Assembly (NCBI GenBank): GCA_002377855.1
Contig: DFQQ01000005.1
Coordinates: 1 to 49,601, forward strand
Origin: Acidovorax delafieldii
Lineage (GTDB): Bacteria > Pseudomonadota > Gammaproteobacteria > Burkholderiales > Burkholderiaceae_C
Direction of reading: 5' to 3'
Length of the DNA stretch: 49,601 nt
This document shows, piece after piece, positions 36,106 to 44,669 of this stretch (the stretch's first letter is position 1; each line of letters opens with the position of its first letter). Below the pieces are notes generated by a model. It had not been told where the DNA came from, made no database searches, and worked only from the letters and a program-made list of their open reading frames with translations. A program made the translations under genes and the position numbers.

Positions 36106-37115
36106 GGCGTCTTTCCGCGCACAAAACGGTCATCGATGAGCGTTGCCGCATCGAGCGGGCGTGTCAGCAGCCCCTGCGCCAACATCGTGCCCGCCATGCG
36201 CTGTGCCGATGCGGCCAGTCGCTTTTGGGGGCCACTCAGCAGGGCCCGGTTGGCGTCGGCGTCAGGCAGTTCGATGCCACCCAGGGCCACGTCCATTTCG
36301 GCCGGGGTCAGCCCCAGGCGCGGTGCCATGCGCTGCAGGGCGTCCGGGCGCGCCTTGTCCAGGTGCTCCAGGGCCTGCTGGTGGGCGCCCAGCAATTGCG
36401 CGATGCGTGGCGTGCAGCAGTCCAGAGCGTCCTGGTGCGCCACCAGCACGTCGACGATTTCACCAGGGATATCGCTGCTGTCGAACACCACCTGCGCGCC
36501 GCTGCTGCGCAGCACCTGCAGTACCGGGTCAAAGGTCACCAGGGCGTCCACCTGGCCCTCGCGCCAGGCCGGCAGGTGCTCGTCCAGTGGCAGGGGGACC
36601 ACGGTGATGTCGGTGGAACGCAGCCCAGCCTTGCTGAGCGCTGCATGGAGCATGTAGGCGCCTACGGCAGTCTGCTCGACGCCCACCTTGCGGCCGCGCA
36701 GGTCGCTCAAGCCCGAGACTCCAGGGCGCACCACCAGCGCGTCCGCCCCCTTGGAGATGTCCACCACCCACACTACCTTGAGTGGAACGCCTTCCTGGGC
36801 CAGGGTCAGGGCCTCGTCCAGCGTCAGGCCGGCCATGGCAAGCCGGCCGGTGCGAAGCGCATCCATGCTCTGCGTGGTGGAGCCCAGCTCCACCAAACGC
36901 AGGGGCAGGCCGTTGTGCAGGCCCAGGTCGCGCGCAAGGTACAGGGGTTCGTAGCCGGTCCAGGTATTGGTGCCTATGGTCAACGGCGCCTCATGGCGAG
37001 GGCCGCATCCCCCTAAAAAAGCGGTGCAGGCTGCCAAGGCGAATGTGGCACAAACCCTGCGCCAGCCGGGGCGGTTCGCCGGGAAGTCTGCGAAGAAGGG
37101 CACAGAGGAGGGCAT
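36102..37115 (-). CDS. substrate-binding lipoprotein (NitT/TauT type) coupled to the EAL gene
   Basis: A 337-residue periplasmic binding protein of the SsuA/ThiY/NrtA-like fold: LTIGTNTWTGYEPLYLARDLGL, GSTTQSMDALRTGRLAMAGLTLDEAL and LRGRKVGVEQTAVGAYML. The N-terminus is a lipoprotein signal with lipobox LGGC (34-37), so it is anchored by Cys37. No ABC permease or ATPase is nearby. Instead its TGA overlaps the ATG of the GGDEF/EAL gene, implying that it serves as a ligand sensor for that membrane protein. ATG 37115 is chosen to start the signal peptide; the ribosome site is weak and the frame is open to 37214. Confidence 0.87.
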   Translation of the reverse strand: MPSSVPFFADFPANRPGWRRVCATFALAACTAFLGGCGPRHEAPLTIGTNTWTGYEPLYLARDLGLHNGLPLRLVELGSTTQSMDALRTGRLAMAGLTLDEALTLAQEGVPLKVVWVVDISKGADALVVRPGVSGLSDLRGRKVGVEQTAVGAYMLHAALSKAGLRSTDITVVPLPLDEHLPAWREGQVDALVTFDPVLQVLRSSGAQVVFDSSDIPGEIVDVLVAHQDALDCCTPRIAQLLGAHQQALEHLDKARPDALQRMAPRLGLTPAEMDVALGGIELPDADANRALLSGPQKRLAASAQRMAGTMLAQGLLTRPLDAATLIDDRFVRGKTP

Positions 37116-37343
37116 GGCCCAATGGTAAGCGAGTGTGCAAGTTGAAAAAACGTGTGCCAAGCGGGTGGATGCGCAGGCTTCAGCGGCATATCGCTGCCGT
37201 GCCGGGGCATGCACGCTTGGCTTGTGGCATGGCGTAAGTCCACAAAAACTCCTGATCAGGCGTTCGCGATGAAATCTGGGATGATGCGGGGTTGTTTTCT
37301 CCGTCCGTTGCTGCAGCCCGCCTGCGGCCTGATTGCCACGACC

Positions 37344-38147
37344 ATGTCTGCCGATTCCTCGTCTCCCTCATCCGCTCCCGCATCTGCCGATGCCTCCGCT
37401 GCCGAGGCCGGCCGTGCCCGCCGGGGCGGCAGGCGCCAGCCTTCTCGCAGCGCCCCCGCAACCGCTGCGCCCCAGGCAACGGCAGCAGCGCCTGCAGCGG
37501 CCAAAAATGCGCGCACCCACCCTGTGCTGGAGCAATTGGCGGGCCTGTACCCCCATCTGTTTGGCGCGGTGTTCCGTCCGCTCAAGCGCGGCATCTTCCA
37601 GGACTTGCTGGCAGCGCACCCCGACGCGTTCGAGCGCGAAGCCCTCAAGGTAGCGCTGGGCATCCACACCCGCTCCACCCGCTACCTGCAGGCCGTGGCG
37701 GCTGGTGAACAGCGCTACGACTTGCAAGGCCAGCCCGTGGAAGCCATGGCCCCCGAGCATGTGCACCACGCACTGCTGGAGGTGTATCGCCGCCGTAAGA
37801 ATAACAAGGCGCGGGCCACTGAAGACCTGCTGCCCAAGCTGCGCAACCGCATGATCGCGGCGTTCGAGGCCTCAGGCCTCACACGCGAGGCTTATACCGA
37901 GCTGGTGGTCAGTCGCGATGACGCGGCCAATGCCATCCTGGAGGAGGCCTTTGCCGAGTGGTCTGCCCGCAATGCCAAGGCCGAAGCCTTGCTGCGCGCC
38001 TTTGAGGCCAGCGGCAGCACGCTGGAGCAGTTCGCTGACATGTACGGCATGGACCCGCGCAGCACGGGCCAACAGCTCGAACGCGCCCGCAAGCTGGCTG
38101 CCGCCGCCCAGGCAAACGTGCCCGCCAGCCCGGCTGCAGAAGCCTAG
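37344..38147 (+). CDS. proQ: ProQ/FinO-family RNA chaperone
   Basis: A 267-residue RNA-binding protein. After a ~55-residue disordered Ser/Ala/Arg-rich N-terminus comes the FinO domain (~60-170): HPVLEQLAGLYPHLFG, RPLKRGIFQDLLAAHPDAF, ALGIHTRSTRYLQAVAAGEQRYDLQGQPV. The last ~90 residues form a helical extension found in betaproteobacterial ProQ proteins. ProQ binds structured sRNAs and mRNA 3' ends. ATG 37344 starts the usual Ser/Ala tail; an alternative ATG at 37269 would add 25 residues. A perfect hairpin-capable dyad lies downstream. Confidence 0.9.
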   Translation: MSADSSSPSSAPASADASAAEAGRARRGGRRQPSRSAPATAAPQATAAAPAAAKNARTHPVLEQLAGLYPHLFGAVFRPLKRGIFQDLLAAHPDAFEREALKVALGIHTRSTRYLQAVAAGEQRYDLQGQPVEAMAPEHVHHALLEVYRRRKNNKARATEDLLPKLRNRMIAAFEASGLTREAYTELVVSRDDAANAILEEAFAEWSARNAKAEALLRAFEASGSTLEQFADMYGMDPRSTGQQLERARKLAAAAQANVPASPAAEA

Positions 38148-38205
38148 ACCACAGCCTGCGCGCGCCGCGCTGATGCTGCCGTGCCACGGGTGGCAAGGGC
38201 TGCCA

Positions 38206-38247
38206 GGCTGCTGACATAACGGTGTCAGCAGCCACCGGGCACCATGC
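38206..38247 (+). promoter_or_regulatory. operator block upstream of the GyrI-like gene (shared with 23051-23090)
   Basis: GGCTGCTGACA (38206-38216) and TGTCAGCAGCC (38223-38233) form an 11-bp perfect inverted repeat. The core reads CTGCTGACAT-AA-CGGTGTCAGCAG, followed after seven bases by GCACCATGC (38239-38247), the same layout as upstream of the VOC operon. It ends 31 bases before ATG 38278. There is no T-tract, so an operator role is more likely than a proQ terminator. Confidence 0.72.
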
Positions 38248-38277
38248 CAACCCTGTTTATAAATACAGGGAGCAGGT

Positions 38278-38760
38278 ATGTCGTGTGTCATCACCCCCGA
38301 GGCCGTCACGGTAGCGGCCTTCCGCGTGGCCGGAATCTCCGTGCGCACCACCAACGCCGCCGAGGCCGACCCGGCCAGCGGGCGCATCGGCCCGTTGTGG
38401 GACCGCTTTTTCAGCGAAAGCTGGGAGCACAAGCTACCCCCGCCCGGGGCCGACGGCCGTGTCTTCGGTGTCTACAGCCGCTATGCATCGGACCAGCACG
38501 GCGCGTTTGATGTGACGGCCGGCGTGGCAGCCCCGGACGATCACCAGGCCATGCCGGGCGCCACCATGGTGGACATCGACGCCGGAACCTATCTGGTGTT
38601 TGAGGCCGAGGGCCAGATGCCTCAGCTGGTCATTGACGCCTGGGGCGCCGTGTGGCGCTACTTCGAAGAGAACCCGCAGGTGCAGCGGCGCTTTGGCACT
38701 GATTTTGAAGCCTATTCGGGCCCTTACCATGTGGCGCTTCACATTGGCGTTCGGGGTTGA
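38278..38760 (+). CDS. GyrI-like / AraC-type effector-binding domain protein
   Basis: A 160-residue protein of the GyrI-like small-molecule-binding fold without a DNA-binding part: VTVAAFRVAGISVRTTNA at the start, FGVYSRYASDQHGAFDVTAGV in the middle, and VIDAWGAVWRYFEENPQ with DFEAYSGP near the end. It probably binds or sequesters a hydrophobic or cationic compound in the cytosol. An AGGAGCAGGT-like purine stretch (GGGAGCAGGT) precedes ATG 38278. The YafY/WYL regulator follows 66 bases later on the same strand. A second small dyad CCCTGT-N8-ACAGGG (38251-38270) lies in its leader. Confidence 0.85.
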   Translation: MSCVITPEAVTVAAFRVAGISVRTTNAAEADPASGRIGPLWDRFFSESWEHKLPPPGADGRVFGVYSRYASDQHGAFDVTAGVAAPDDHQAMPGATMVDIDAGTYLVFEAEGQMPQLVIDAWGAVWRYFEENPQVQRRFGTDFEAYSGPYHVALHIGVRG

Positions 38761-38823
38761 TTGCTATGAAATATGTAGCTTGTTGCGCTTGTTGCACGGG
38801 CGCTAGCGGCTGTTTTTGTCGCT
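38761..38823 (+). repeat. dispersed two-hairpin repeat, copy 7
   Basis: Begins at the base after the GyrI-like stop and fills the gap to the YafY gene: TTGCTATGAAATATGTAGC, TTGTTGCGCTTGTTGCACG, GGCGCTAGCGGCTGTTTTTG. Confidence 0.8.
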
Positions 38824-38826
38824 GGT

Positions 38827-39540
38827 ATGCGCCGCGCTGACCGCCTGTTCCAGATCGTACAGCTCATCCGGGGGCGGCGGCTGTCCACCGCGGCGTTTCT
38901 GGCCGACCGGCTGGAGGTATCGCAGCGCACCATCTACCGTGACGTGGCCGACCTGCAGCACCAGGGCGTGCCCATCGAGGGCGAGGCGGGCGTGGGATAC
39001 CGCCTGGGGGCGGGGTTTGAGCTGCCGCCACTCATGTTCAGCCAGGGCGAGGCCAACGCGCTGGTGGCAGCCGCCCGGCTGGCCCAGGCCTGGCTGGACC
39101 CCGGCCTGGCACGCGAGGTGGAAGGCGCCCTGGGCAAGATCTTGTCGGTGCTGCCGCCCGCAGCGCGGCTGGCGGCCGAGGCGCAGGCACTGTATGCGCC
39201 CATGGTGGGGCTCGATGCGCGCGCCCAGGCGGCGCTGCAGGCGCTGCGCGAGGCCGTGCAAAGCTGCCATGTCGTGGAAATCGACTACGCCGATGTACAG
39301 GGCCGTCCCAGCCTGCGCAGGCTGCGGCCGCTGGGCTGCTTTTACTGGGGCAAGGTGTGGACTCTGTCGGCCTGGTGCGAGCTGCGCAGCGACTTCCGGG
39401 GGTTTCGGATTGATCGCATCGCAGCCTTCAAGGTGCTTCCGGAGCGCTTTCGGCAAGAGCCCGGAAAAACGCTGGCCGACCTGCTGCGCCAGGTAGAGGA
39501 GCAGCGCGCCTGCTGGGCCAACGAGGCGCCGCCGCAATAG
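38827..39540 (+). CDS. YafY-type transcriptional regulator, HTH plus WYL domain
   Basis: A 237-residue DNA-binding protein: an N-terminal DeoR-like helix-turn-helix (~1-60, MRRADRLFQIVQLIRGRR, VSQRTIYRDVADLQ) and a C-terminal WYL domain (~135-215) whose ligand strand reads TLSAWCELRSDFRGFRIDRI. WYL domains bind small ligands or nucleotides. No strong ribosome site precedes ATG 38827 because a dispersed repeat fills the gap. I infer that it controls the GyrI-like gene and, through the shared operator, the VOC operon 15 kb away. Confidence 0.9.
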   Translation: MRRADRLFQIVQLIRGRRLSTAAFLADRLEVSQRTIYRDVADLQHQGVPIEGEAGVGYRLGAGFELPPLMFSQGEANALVAAARLAQAWLDPGLAREVEGALGKILSVLPPAARLAAEAQALYAPMVGLDARAQAALQALREAVQSCHVVEIDYADVQGRPSLRRLRPLGCFYWGKVWTLSAWCELRSDFRGFRIDRIAAFKVLPERFRQEPGKTLADLLRQVEEQRACWANEAPPQ

Positions 39541-39563
39541 GGCAATGACTGGCCCTCGCCCCC

Positions 39564-40052
39564 TCAGGCGCGCAGTGCGGCTTCAATGTCGCGTGCCAGC
39601 TTGGCGGGCGCGTCCTGCGGGGCATAGCGGCGCACCACCTGTCCGTCCTTGCCCACCAGGAACTTCGTGAAATTCCACTTGATCGCCCGGGTGCCGAGAA
39701 TGCCGGGGGCCTGCGCGGTGAGCCACCGGTACAGCGGCGCGGCGTGCTCGCCATTCACGTCGATCTTGGCCATCATTGCAAAGTCCACCCCGTGGTTGCG
39801 CTGGCAAAAGCCCGCAATCTCGTTGTTGCTGCCGGGGTCTTGCCGGCCAAACTGGTTGCACGGAAAACCCAGCACCACCAGCCCCTGGTCGGCGTACTGC
39901 TGGTGCAGCGCCTGCAGCCCGGCGAGTTGGGGCGTGAAGCCGCAGGCGCTGGCAGTGTTCACAATGAGCAGCACCTTGCCCCGAAACTGTTCCAGGGCCA
40001 CGCGCTGGCCTTGGATGTCCTGGGCGTCAAATGCATAGATGTCTTGGGGCAT
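39564..40052 (-). CDS. glutathione peroxidase family protein
   Basis: A 162-residue thiol peroxidase that reduces hydroperoxides. The peroxidatic cysteine is Cys37 (NTASACGFTPQ, the Sec position in mammalian enzymes), with the Gln in LGFPCNQFGRQDPGSNNEI and the Trp in KWNFTKFLVGKDG completing the catalytic set. As in most bacterial members, thioredoxin may be the real reductant. No signal peptide is visible. ATG 40052 gives the standard length; the frame stays open far upstream, antisense to nothing supported. Gene stands alone. Confidence 0.94.
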   Translation of the reverse strand: MPQDIYAFDAQDIQGQRVALEQFRGKVLLIVNTASACGFTPQLAGLQALHQQYADQGLVVLGFPCNQFGRQDPGSNNEIAGFCQRNHGVDFAMMAKIDVNGEHAAPLYRWLTAQAPGILGTRAIKWNFTKFLVGKDGQVVRRYAPQDAPAKLARDIEAALRA

Positions 40053-40114
40053 GGGCACGTCTCGGTGGGGGTGGACTGGGTTTGGTGACCGCGTCCATGG
40101 TATCGATACTGCCC

Positions 40115-41011
40115 TCAACCTGCTCGCAAGGCCTTCCTGCGCCATGGCAGCGTGGCCAGCAGTGCTGCAGACAGAATCAGCGCGCCGCCCAGCACCGTGC
40201 GCGCGTCCAGCGCCGTGGCCGCAAGCAAAACGGATGACACGCTGGCAAACACCACTTCCGACAACATGATGAGCGCCGTGGTGCCAGCCGCCAGCCGCGT
40301 GGCGCCAAACTGCAGTGCGTAGTTGCTCAGCAAAAAGGCCGCCGCCAGCAGCGCGGCCACGGCCATCCACCCGGCGGCCGGCGCTGGCGGGGGTGGGACG
40401 AAGCCCGCCCACAAGCCAGCGCAGGCGCTGGCCGTGGCCATGAGGGCGCCGCCACCAAACATCGCGAGCATGCGCGTCTCGCTGGGCAGGCGGTGCAGGC
40501 GGCGCAGGGTCACGTTGGTCAGCGCAAAACAGAAGCCGCCCGCCAATGCCAGCAGATCGGCCCCCGACAGCTTGCCGACCAGGCGCTGCAGTGACGCATC
40601 GGCCGGCACCATCACCAGCGCCACGCCCGCAAACGCCATCACCAGCCGCAGCACCGCCATGCGCGTGGGGCGCTCGCCCAGCACACGCCAGGCCAACAGC
40701 ACCGACCACGCGGGCATCAGGTAAAACAGCAGCACCACGCGAACCACATCGCCCACGGTCACGGCCCAGTTGAAGGCCACGTTCGTCAGGCCCGATGAAA
40801 CTGCCAGCAACCACAGCGCCGGGTGCGCCAGGGTGCGCGCGAACACGCCGGGGCGGGCCAGCAGCAAGGTCGCCACGGCCAGGGCGTACATCAGAGCGGT
40901 GGCCCACAGCGGGTGCAGACCCGCACCGTGCAGTTGCCGGAAGGGCCACCATGACACCCCCCAGACAAACGCGTTGAACACCAGCGCCGCAACGGGCAAA
41001 AAGCTTTGCAT
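40115..41011 (-). CDS. EamA-family (DMT) transporter
   Basis: A 298-residue inner-membrane transporter of the drug/metabolite superfamily with ten helices in two EamA repeats: AALVFNAFVWGVSWWPFRQL and WLLAVSSGLTNVAFNWAV in the first, GADLLALAGGFCFALTNVTL and ALIMLSEVVFASVSSVLL in the second. Such proteins usually export amino acids or metabolites; the substrate is unknown. ATG 41011 is preferred over the preceding TTG. The ATG lies at the 3' edge of a dispersed repeat and no clear ribosome site is visible. Confidence 0.9.
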   Translation of the reverse strand: MQSFLPVAALVFNAFVWGVSWWPFRQLHGAGLHPLWATALMYALAVATLLLARPGVFARTLAHPALWLLAVSSGLTNVAFNWAVTVGDVVRVVLLFYLMPAWSVLLAWRVLGERPTRMAVLRLVMAFAGVALVMVPADASLQRLVGKLSGADLLALAGGFCFALTNVTLRRLHRLPSETRMLAMFGGGALMATASACAGLWAGFVPPPPAPAAGWMAVAALLAAAFLLSNYALQFGATRLAAGTTALIMLSEVVFASVSSVLLAATALDARTVLGGALILSAALLATLPWRRKALRAG

Positions 41012-41070
41012 CAAATCAGGCCCTGGCGCTTGATGAGTAAGCGCGAGGTGCTATAAAAAAAGGAGTGAAG
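41005..41070 (-). repeat. dispersed two-hairpin repeat, copy 8
   Basis: On the minus strand: CACTCCTTTTTTTATAGCAC, CTCGCGCTTACTCATCAAGC, GCCAGGGCCTGATTTGATG. The dyad GCGCTT-N7-AAGCGC is perfect. The element ends at or next to the start codon of the EamA gene, which it therefore supplies with its 5' leader. Confidence 0.78.
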
Positions 41071-41111
41071 AGGGCGGCCACGCACGCGGCGGCCCGTGGT
41101 TGCAGCGGAGC

Positions 41112-42416
41112 TCAGTGGTGGGTGTCTTGCCGCGCAATGTGCAGCAGGTGCTCCACCTCTTCGCTGTGGCGCTGGCAATTGCTGATGTGCCAGCGGCGGA
41201 TCAGCCACATGGTGCCTGCCACCACCAGGCCAAACGCGGTGATGGCGCCAAACACGGACAGCCCGAGCTTGAGCGACAGGCTGTAGAACGCGCCCAGGCC
41301 GAGGATGGCGGCCTGTTCATTGAAGTTCTGCACGGCAATCGAGCGCCCCGCGCCCATCAGGTTGTGGCCGCGGTGCTGCAGCAGCGCATTCATGGGCACC
41401 ACCAGGTAGCCGCCCAGCCCGCCCAGCAGGATCAGGAACGGAATGGCCAGCCAGATGTTGTTGATGAACACCATGAGGATCAGCAGCAGCCCCATCGCAA
41501 TGCCCAGCGGGATCACCTTGGTCGCCGCATCCAGGCGCATGCGCATCGAGGCCACCACGGCGCCCACGGCCGTGCCAATGGCCACCACACCCGTCAGCGC
41601 CGAGGCCTGCGTGGTGTTGTAGCCCAACGCCACGGCGGCCCAGGCCAGCACGATGAATTTGAGGTTGCCGCCCGCGCCCCAGAACAGCGTGGTGGTGGAC
41701 AGCGAGATCTGTCCCAGCTTGTCGCGCCACAGGCGGCTGTTGCAGGCCCAGAAGTCGGGCAGCAGCGCCAGCGCGTTGGCCAGCACGTTGCGCGACGGAT
41801 CGCTGCGAAGGGGGCGCATTTCCACCCCCGTGTGGGGGATGCGGGTGTTGAACCAGGCGGCCAGCATGTACACCAGGATCAACGCCGCGATGGCCGACTC
41901 GGCGGCTGTGTCCACGCCCGTGTTGATCAGCGGGATGTCAATGCTCAGCAGCAATACCGACAGGTGTTGCCCCACCAGTTGCCCACCCAGCAGCACGCCC
42001 AGGATGATGGAGGCGATGGTCAGCCCCTCGATCCAGCCGTTGGCCTTGACCAGTTGCGATGCAGGAAGAAGCTCGGTCAGGATGCCGTACTTGGCGGGCG
42101 AGTAGGCCGCCGCCCCAAGCCCTACGACCGCATAGGCCATGAGCGGGTGCGAGCCAAACAGCATCATCAGGCAGCCCACCACCTTGATGGCGTTGCTGAT
42201 GAACATGACCCGGCCCTTGGGCAGCGCGTCGGCAAACGCGCCGACGAAGGGGGCCAGCACCACGTAGAACAGGGCAAACATCGGCACCAGTGCGGCACGT
42301 TGCCACTCGGGGGCGCCTTCGGTTCGCAATAACTCCACGGCTGCCACGAAGAGTGCGTTGTCGGCCAGCGAGCTGAAAAACTGCGCCGACATGATGGTGT
42401 AGAAACCGCGCTTCAT
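41112..42416 (-). CDS. lplT: lysophospholipid transporter LplT
   Basis: A 434-residue major-facilitator protein with 12 helices that flips lysophospholipids across the inner membrane for re-acylation. MKRGFYTIMSAQFFSSLADNALFVAAV is the conserved LplT start, and FALFYVVLAPFVGAFADALPKGRVMF and AAYSPAKYGILTELLP are further signatures. In E. coli lplT is followed by the acyltransferase gene aas; no aas is present here, so re-acylation must be encoded elsewhere. Divergent to alr with 136 bases between. Confidence 0.93.
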   Translation of the reverse strand: MKRGFYTIMSAQFFSSLADNALFVAAVELLRTEGAPEWQRAALVPMFALFYVVLAPFVGAFADALPKGRVMFISNAIKVVGCLMMLFGSHPLMAYAVVGLGAAAYSPAKYGILTELLPASQLVKANGWIEGLTIASIILGVLLGGQLVGQHLSVLLLSIDIPLINTGVDTAAESAIAALILVYMLAAWFNTRIPHTGVEMRPLRSDPSRNVLANALALLPDFWACNSRLWRDKLGQISLSTTTLFWGAGGNLKFIVLAWAAVALGYNTTQASALTGVVAIGTAVGAVVASMRMRLDAATKVIPLGIAMGLLLILMVFINNIWLAIPFLILLGGLGGYLVVPMNALLQHRGHNLMGAGRSIAVQNFNEQAAILGLGAFYSLSLKLGLSVFGAITAFGLVVAGTMWLIRRWHISNCQRHSEEVEHLLHIARQDTHH

Positions 42417-42552
42417 CGGATGGCTTGTGGCTGCATCAGTGGGGCTGATGCCCTGGTAAATGTAGAAAACCGTGGCAAGTGACCGGCGGTTATATCACGC
42501 GGATAAACGGCAGCAGTGCCAGAATCCGGGGCTGATCACCCGGTTAAACCCC

Positions 42553-43659
42553 ATGCCACGTCCCATCCAAGCCCACATCCACACAGCCGCTTTGCAACAC
42601 AACCTCCAACGCGTGTACAGCGCCGTGCCGGACGCGAAAGTGTGGGCCGTGGTCAAGGCCAATGCGTACGGGCACGGCATCGAGCGGGTGTTCGATGGGC
42701 TGCGCGCCGCCGACGGTTTTGCGCTGCTGGACCTGGCCGAGGCCGAGCGCGTGCGTGCCCTGGGCTGGCGCGGCCCGATCTTGCTGCTCGAAGGCGTGTT
42801 CGAGCCGCGCGACCTGGAGATCTGCTCGCGCCTGGGGCTGTGGCATGCCGTGCACTGTGACGAGCAGATTGACTGGCTGGCCGCCCACAAGACGCAGGTG
42901 CCGCACCGCGTGTTCCTCAAGATGAACTCGGGCATGAACCGGCTGGGCTTCACGCCTGCCCGCTACCGCGCCGCCTGGGCGCGGCTCAATGCCCTGCCGC
43001 AGGTGGACGAAATCTCGTACATGACCCACTTCAGCGACGCCGACGGCCCGCGCGGCATTGCGCACCAGATGGCTGTCTTCAATACTGCCACCGAAGACCT
43101 GCCCGGCGAGCGCAGCCTGAGCAACAGTGCGGCCACCTTGCGCCATGCGGCCGATGCGGGCGTGCGCGCCGACTGGGTGCGCGCGGGCATCGTGGTGTAC
43201 GGCAGCGCCCCGGACTACCCCGAGAACACCGCCGCCCACTGGGGCCTGCTGCCCACCATGACGCTGTCCACCCGCCTCATCGCCACCCAGCAGTTGCAGG
43301 CGGGCGACGCGGTGGGCTACGGCTCGCGCTTCACGGCCGAGGGCCCGCTCACCATTGGCGTGGCCGCCTGCGGTTATGCCGACGGTTACCCCCGCCACTG
43401 CGACACCGGCACCCCCGTGCTGGTGAACGGCGTGCGCACCCGACTGGTGGGCCGCGTGAGCATGGACATGGTCACCGTGGACCTGACCCCACTGCAGCAA
43501 GCCGGCGTGCCCGTGGGCATGGGCAGCGAAGTCACGCTGTGGGGCTGCGCCAGCAACGGCCAGGTGCTGTCCATCGACGAAGTGGCCCGCGCAGCAGGCA
43601 CCGTGGGGTATGAGCTGATGTGCGCCCTGGCCCAGCGGGTGCCTGTGGTGGTGGACTGA
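42553..43659 (+). CDS. alr: alanine racemase
   Basis: PLP enzyme interconverting L- and D-alanine for peptidoglycan. The 368 residues include the PLP lysine Lys35 in VWAVVKANAYGHG, the TIM-barrel core, FLKMNSGMNRLGF, and in the C-terminal beta domain VGYGSRFTA with the second catalytic Tyr and RVSMDMVTVDLT. ATG 42553 starts at the usual distance before Lys35; the frame is open upstream to 42472 without a better start. Divergent from lplT. Confidence 0.95.
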   Translation: MPRPIQAHIHTAALQHNLQRVYSAVPDAKVWAVVKANAYGHGIERVFDGLRAADGFALLDLAEAERVRALGWRGPILLLEGVFEPRDLEICSRLGLWHAVHCDEQIDWLAAHKTQVPHRVFLKMNSGMNRLGFTPARYRAAWARLNALPQVDEISYMTHFSDADGPRGIAHQMAVFNTATEDLPGERSLSNSAATLRHAADAGVRADWVRAGIVVYGSAPDYPENTAAHWGLLPTMTLSTRLIATQQLQAGDAVGYGSRFTAEGPLTIGVAACGYADGYPRHCDTGTPVLVNGVRTRLVGRVSMDMVTVDLTPLQQAGVPVGMGSEVTLWGCASNGQVLSIDEVARAAGTVGYELMCALAQRVPVVVD

Positions 43660-43805
43660 CGCAGCCCTGCTACGGTCGTGCCACGTGCCGGTGCCCTGCC
43701 TGACGGTGCGTGCACCAGCCACCGCCGCCGGTGTCTGATGAACGCGGCCACGCATGGGCAAAGCGTGCTTGGGCCAGCGCATCAAGGCACTTATAGTGCG
43801 GCCCC

Positions 43806-44657
43806 ATGACCGCCAACCGATCCTCACGCCGCCGCCGCTGGACCTCTGTGCGCCTGACCGCGCGCGATGTGGCCCATGACCTGCAACAACGCCACAGCTT
43901 GCGCTGGCACGGCTTGTGTATTGGCAGCCTGACGCTGCTGGGCATGTTGCTGGCGGCCTGGGTGCAAAGGCTGGCGGGCGTGCACATGCTGTCGGTGCGC
44001 TATGCGATCACGCTCACCGTGGGTTATGGCATTTACCTGCTGGTGCTGCGCTGGTGGGCGGCACGCCTGCTGCGTCAAGAGGAAGAAGAAAGCACTGAAG
44101 ACTGGAATGCCGTGGATGCCGCAGACGCCTCGCTGGATGTGGCGGACGTGCTGGGTTCTCTGCCCAGGTCTCGCGGCACTGGCGCCGTGGCGCGGGGCGA
44201 TGGCCTAGGCGCCACGGATGTGGCGGACGCAGGGGCCGGCGCGGCCGACGTGACGCAAGCCGGAAGGGGCCTGGGCGAACTCGCTGGCGACGCGCTGGAC
44301 GGCCTGGGCAGTGCCGATGACGGCGCGGTGGTGGTCATCCCTGTCGTGGCCATCTTCCTCATTGGCGCGGCCGTGCTGGCCGGCGCCGGTGCGCTGGCCA
44401 TGCTGTTCTTCAGCTGGGATGTGCTGCTGGCCGTGGCGGTGGAGCTGGCTTTTTCCGTGGCCGCCGTGCGTGTGGCCACCGGGGTGGAGCGCGAAGGGTG
44501 GATCACCGCCGCCGTGCGCCTGACCTGGAAGCCGCTGCTCGGTGCCCTGCTGTGCGCCGTGCTGCTGGGGGCCACCATCGACCACTTCATGCCCCAGGTC
44601 GATTCGCTGCCCGAAGCGGTGCGCGTGCTGCAGGGGCTGCCGCCTTATCCTAGGTGA
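43806..44657 (+). CDS. hypothetical membrane protein with Asp/Ala/Gly-rich central loop
   Basis: A 283-residue protein I do not recognise. An Arg-rich N-terminus (~1-35) precedes two hydrophobic segments (~40-80). A ~95-residue low-complexity loop rich in Asp, Ala and Gly, with repeated AD-V motifs (DAADASLDVADVLG, GATDVADAGAGAADV), follows. Two or three more hydrophobic segments (~175-270, VVVIPVVAIFLIGAAVLAGAG, LLGALLCAVLLGATID) end it. Codon use resembles its neighbours. No clear ribosome site precedes ATG 43806. It lies 146 bases after alr on the same strand. A dispersed repeat follows. Confidence 0.75.
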   Translation: MTANRSSRRRRWTSVRLTARDVAHDLQQRHSLRWHGLCIGSLTLLGMLLAAWVQRLAGVHMLSVRYAITLTVGYGIYLLVLRWWAARLLRQEEEESTEDWNAVDAADASLDVADVLGSLPRSRGTGAVARGDGLGATDVADAGAGAADVTQAGRGLGELAGDALDGLGSADDGAVVVIPVVAIFLIGAAVLAGAGALAMLFFSWDVLLAVAVELAFSVAAVRVATGVEREGWITAAVRLTWKPLLGALLCAVLLGATIDHFMPQVDSLPEAVRVLQGLPPYPR

Positions 44658-44669
44658 TTCTTGATGGTT

